In this document: one piece after another, positions 14,387 to 14,717 of the stretch | Numbering within the stretch: the first letter of the stretch is position 1 | Layout: each line of letters starts with the position of its first letter | Source: an uncultured Eubacteriales bacterium | GTDB lineage: Bacteria > Bacillota > Clostridia > Oscillospirales > Acutalibacteraceae | Direction: 5' to 3' | Assembly: GCA_900317795.1 (NCBI GenBank) | Contig: ONIF01000016.1 | Location: 1 to 14,717 of the forward strand | DNA: 14,717 nucleotides | The notes under the pieces: generated by a model | Databases searched by the model: none | What the model saw: only the letters and a program-made list of their open reading frames with translations | Told to the model about the DNA's origin: nothing | Program-made: the position numbers and the translations under genes

Positions 14387-14415
14387 ATTATATCATATAG
14401 TTTCAGAAAAGTCAA
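14387..14415 (-). promoter_or_regulatory. SigA-type promoter for the SAM riboswitch-metK unit
   Basis: On the minus strand TTGACT (plus 14410-14415) and TATAAT (plus 14387-14392) are 17 bases apart. Transcription should start about 18 bases before the aptamer. The -35 box is five bases beyond the stop codon of the upstream peptidase gene. Confidence 0.88.
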
Positions 14416-14420
14416 GAGGT

Positions 14421-14717
14421 TTATTCAAATTCAAGTAAAGGATCATAGCGTACTCCATCATAACGTGTTTCAAAGTGGAGATGAGGACCTGTTGAATAGC
14501 CTGTTGTGCCGACATAGCCAATAACCTGTCCGGCTTTAACTTCCTGACCTGCCTCAACGATTATTCCGGAAAGATGTGCATAAATAGAGATTTTTCCGTT
14601 GCCGTGGTCTATCATAATGTAGTTTCCAAATCCTCCGCCACAGCCACAGCTATATTCTTTTCCGTAGTCATGCGGGCAAATGATAGCAGCATAAATCACT
14701 GTACCTGCTGCACAGGC
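14421..14717 (-). CDS. M23-family (LytM/lysostaphin-type) metallopeptidase, C-terminal part
   Basis: The frame runs off the right edge of the window, leaving 98 C-terminal residues. They contain GFGNYIMIDHGNG, SIYAHLSGI, GQEVKAGQVIGYVGTTG and the zinc-binding GPHLHFE block, typical of M23 peptidases that cut peptidoglycan stem or bridge peptides. The first metal-ligand HxxxD motif and any signal peptide or coiled coil lie outside the window. Four cysteines occur just before the GFGN block (ACAAG, ICPHD, SCGCGGG), where many M23 proteins have none. The protein is probably exported and envelope-acting, but whether it is active or only a LytM-like activator cannot be judged from this part. The ATG-like start within the window is not the real one. 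Confidence 0.9.
   Translation of the reverse strand, partial: ACAAGTVIYAAIICPHDYGKEYSCGCGGGFGNYIMIDHGNGKISIYAHLSGIIVEAGQEVKAGQVIGYVGTTGYSTGPHLHFETRYDGVRYDPLLEFE

Overview
The window looks like ordinary chromosomal DNA from a low-to-moderate GC Gram-positive of the class Clostridia, possibly a Ruminococcus/Oscillospiraceae relative. Supporting signs are the gene order ylxM-like/ffh/rpsP/khpA/rimM/trmD, an HPr with a regulatory serine, lysine and SAM-I riboswitches, strong AGGAGG-type ribosome binding sites, and frequent AGA/AGG/ATA codons. The genus cannot be fixed from the sequence alone. No mobile element, prophage, CRISPR array, tRNA or rRNA was seen.

Positions 1-3527 (+) hold a translation and protein-targeting cluster. 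It comprises the 3' end of a probable ylxM, then ffh (signal recognition particle GTPase), rpsP (bS16), khpA (KH-domain RNA-binding protein), rimM (30S maturation) and trmD (tRNA m1G37 methyltransferase). An intrinsic terminator sits between khpA and rimM. rplS, the usual gene after trmD, is absent. A 616-base, very AT-rich stretch with no gene follows. It ends in an extended -10 promoter for ptsH (HPr), which has its own terminator.

Positions 4490-9312 (+) hold uvrC (GTG start) and then a tightly packed group: rsmD, coaD, a coiled-coil protein of unknown function, and a membrane-anchored transglutaminase-fold protein. rsmD/coaD and coaD/coiled-coil overlap as ATGA. A consensus promoter for this group has its -35 box on the uvrC stop codon.

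Positions 9323-13014 (+) are a lysine-biosynthesis operon: promoter, lysine riboswitch, terminator, asd (archaeal/fungal-type subfamily), dapA, dapB, and a small free-standing tandem ACT protein resembling the regulatory half of aspartokinase. Together these make dihydrodipicolinate and tetrahydrodipicolinate from aspartyl phosphate, probably under lysine feedback at the RNA level. The ACT protein may add protein-level feedback.

Positions 12970-14717 (mostly -) carry a shared bidirectional terminator and then metK on the minus strand, behind a SAM-I riboswitch with its own terminator and a consensus promoter. Upstream of that is the 3' end of an M23-family peptidase gene running off the window.

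Most of the window is core metabolism. The items most worth a second look are the free-standing ACT protein, the coiled-coil/transglutaminase pair, and the apparent use of riboswitch terminators to close off the preceding genes. No clearly new biological system was found.
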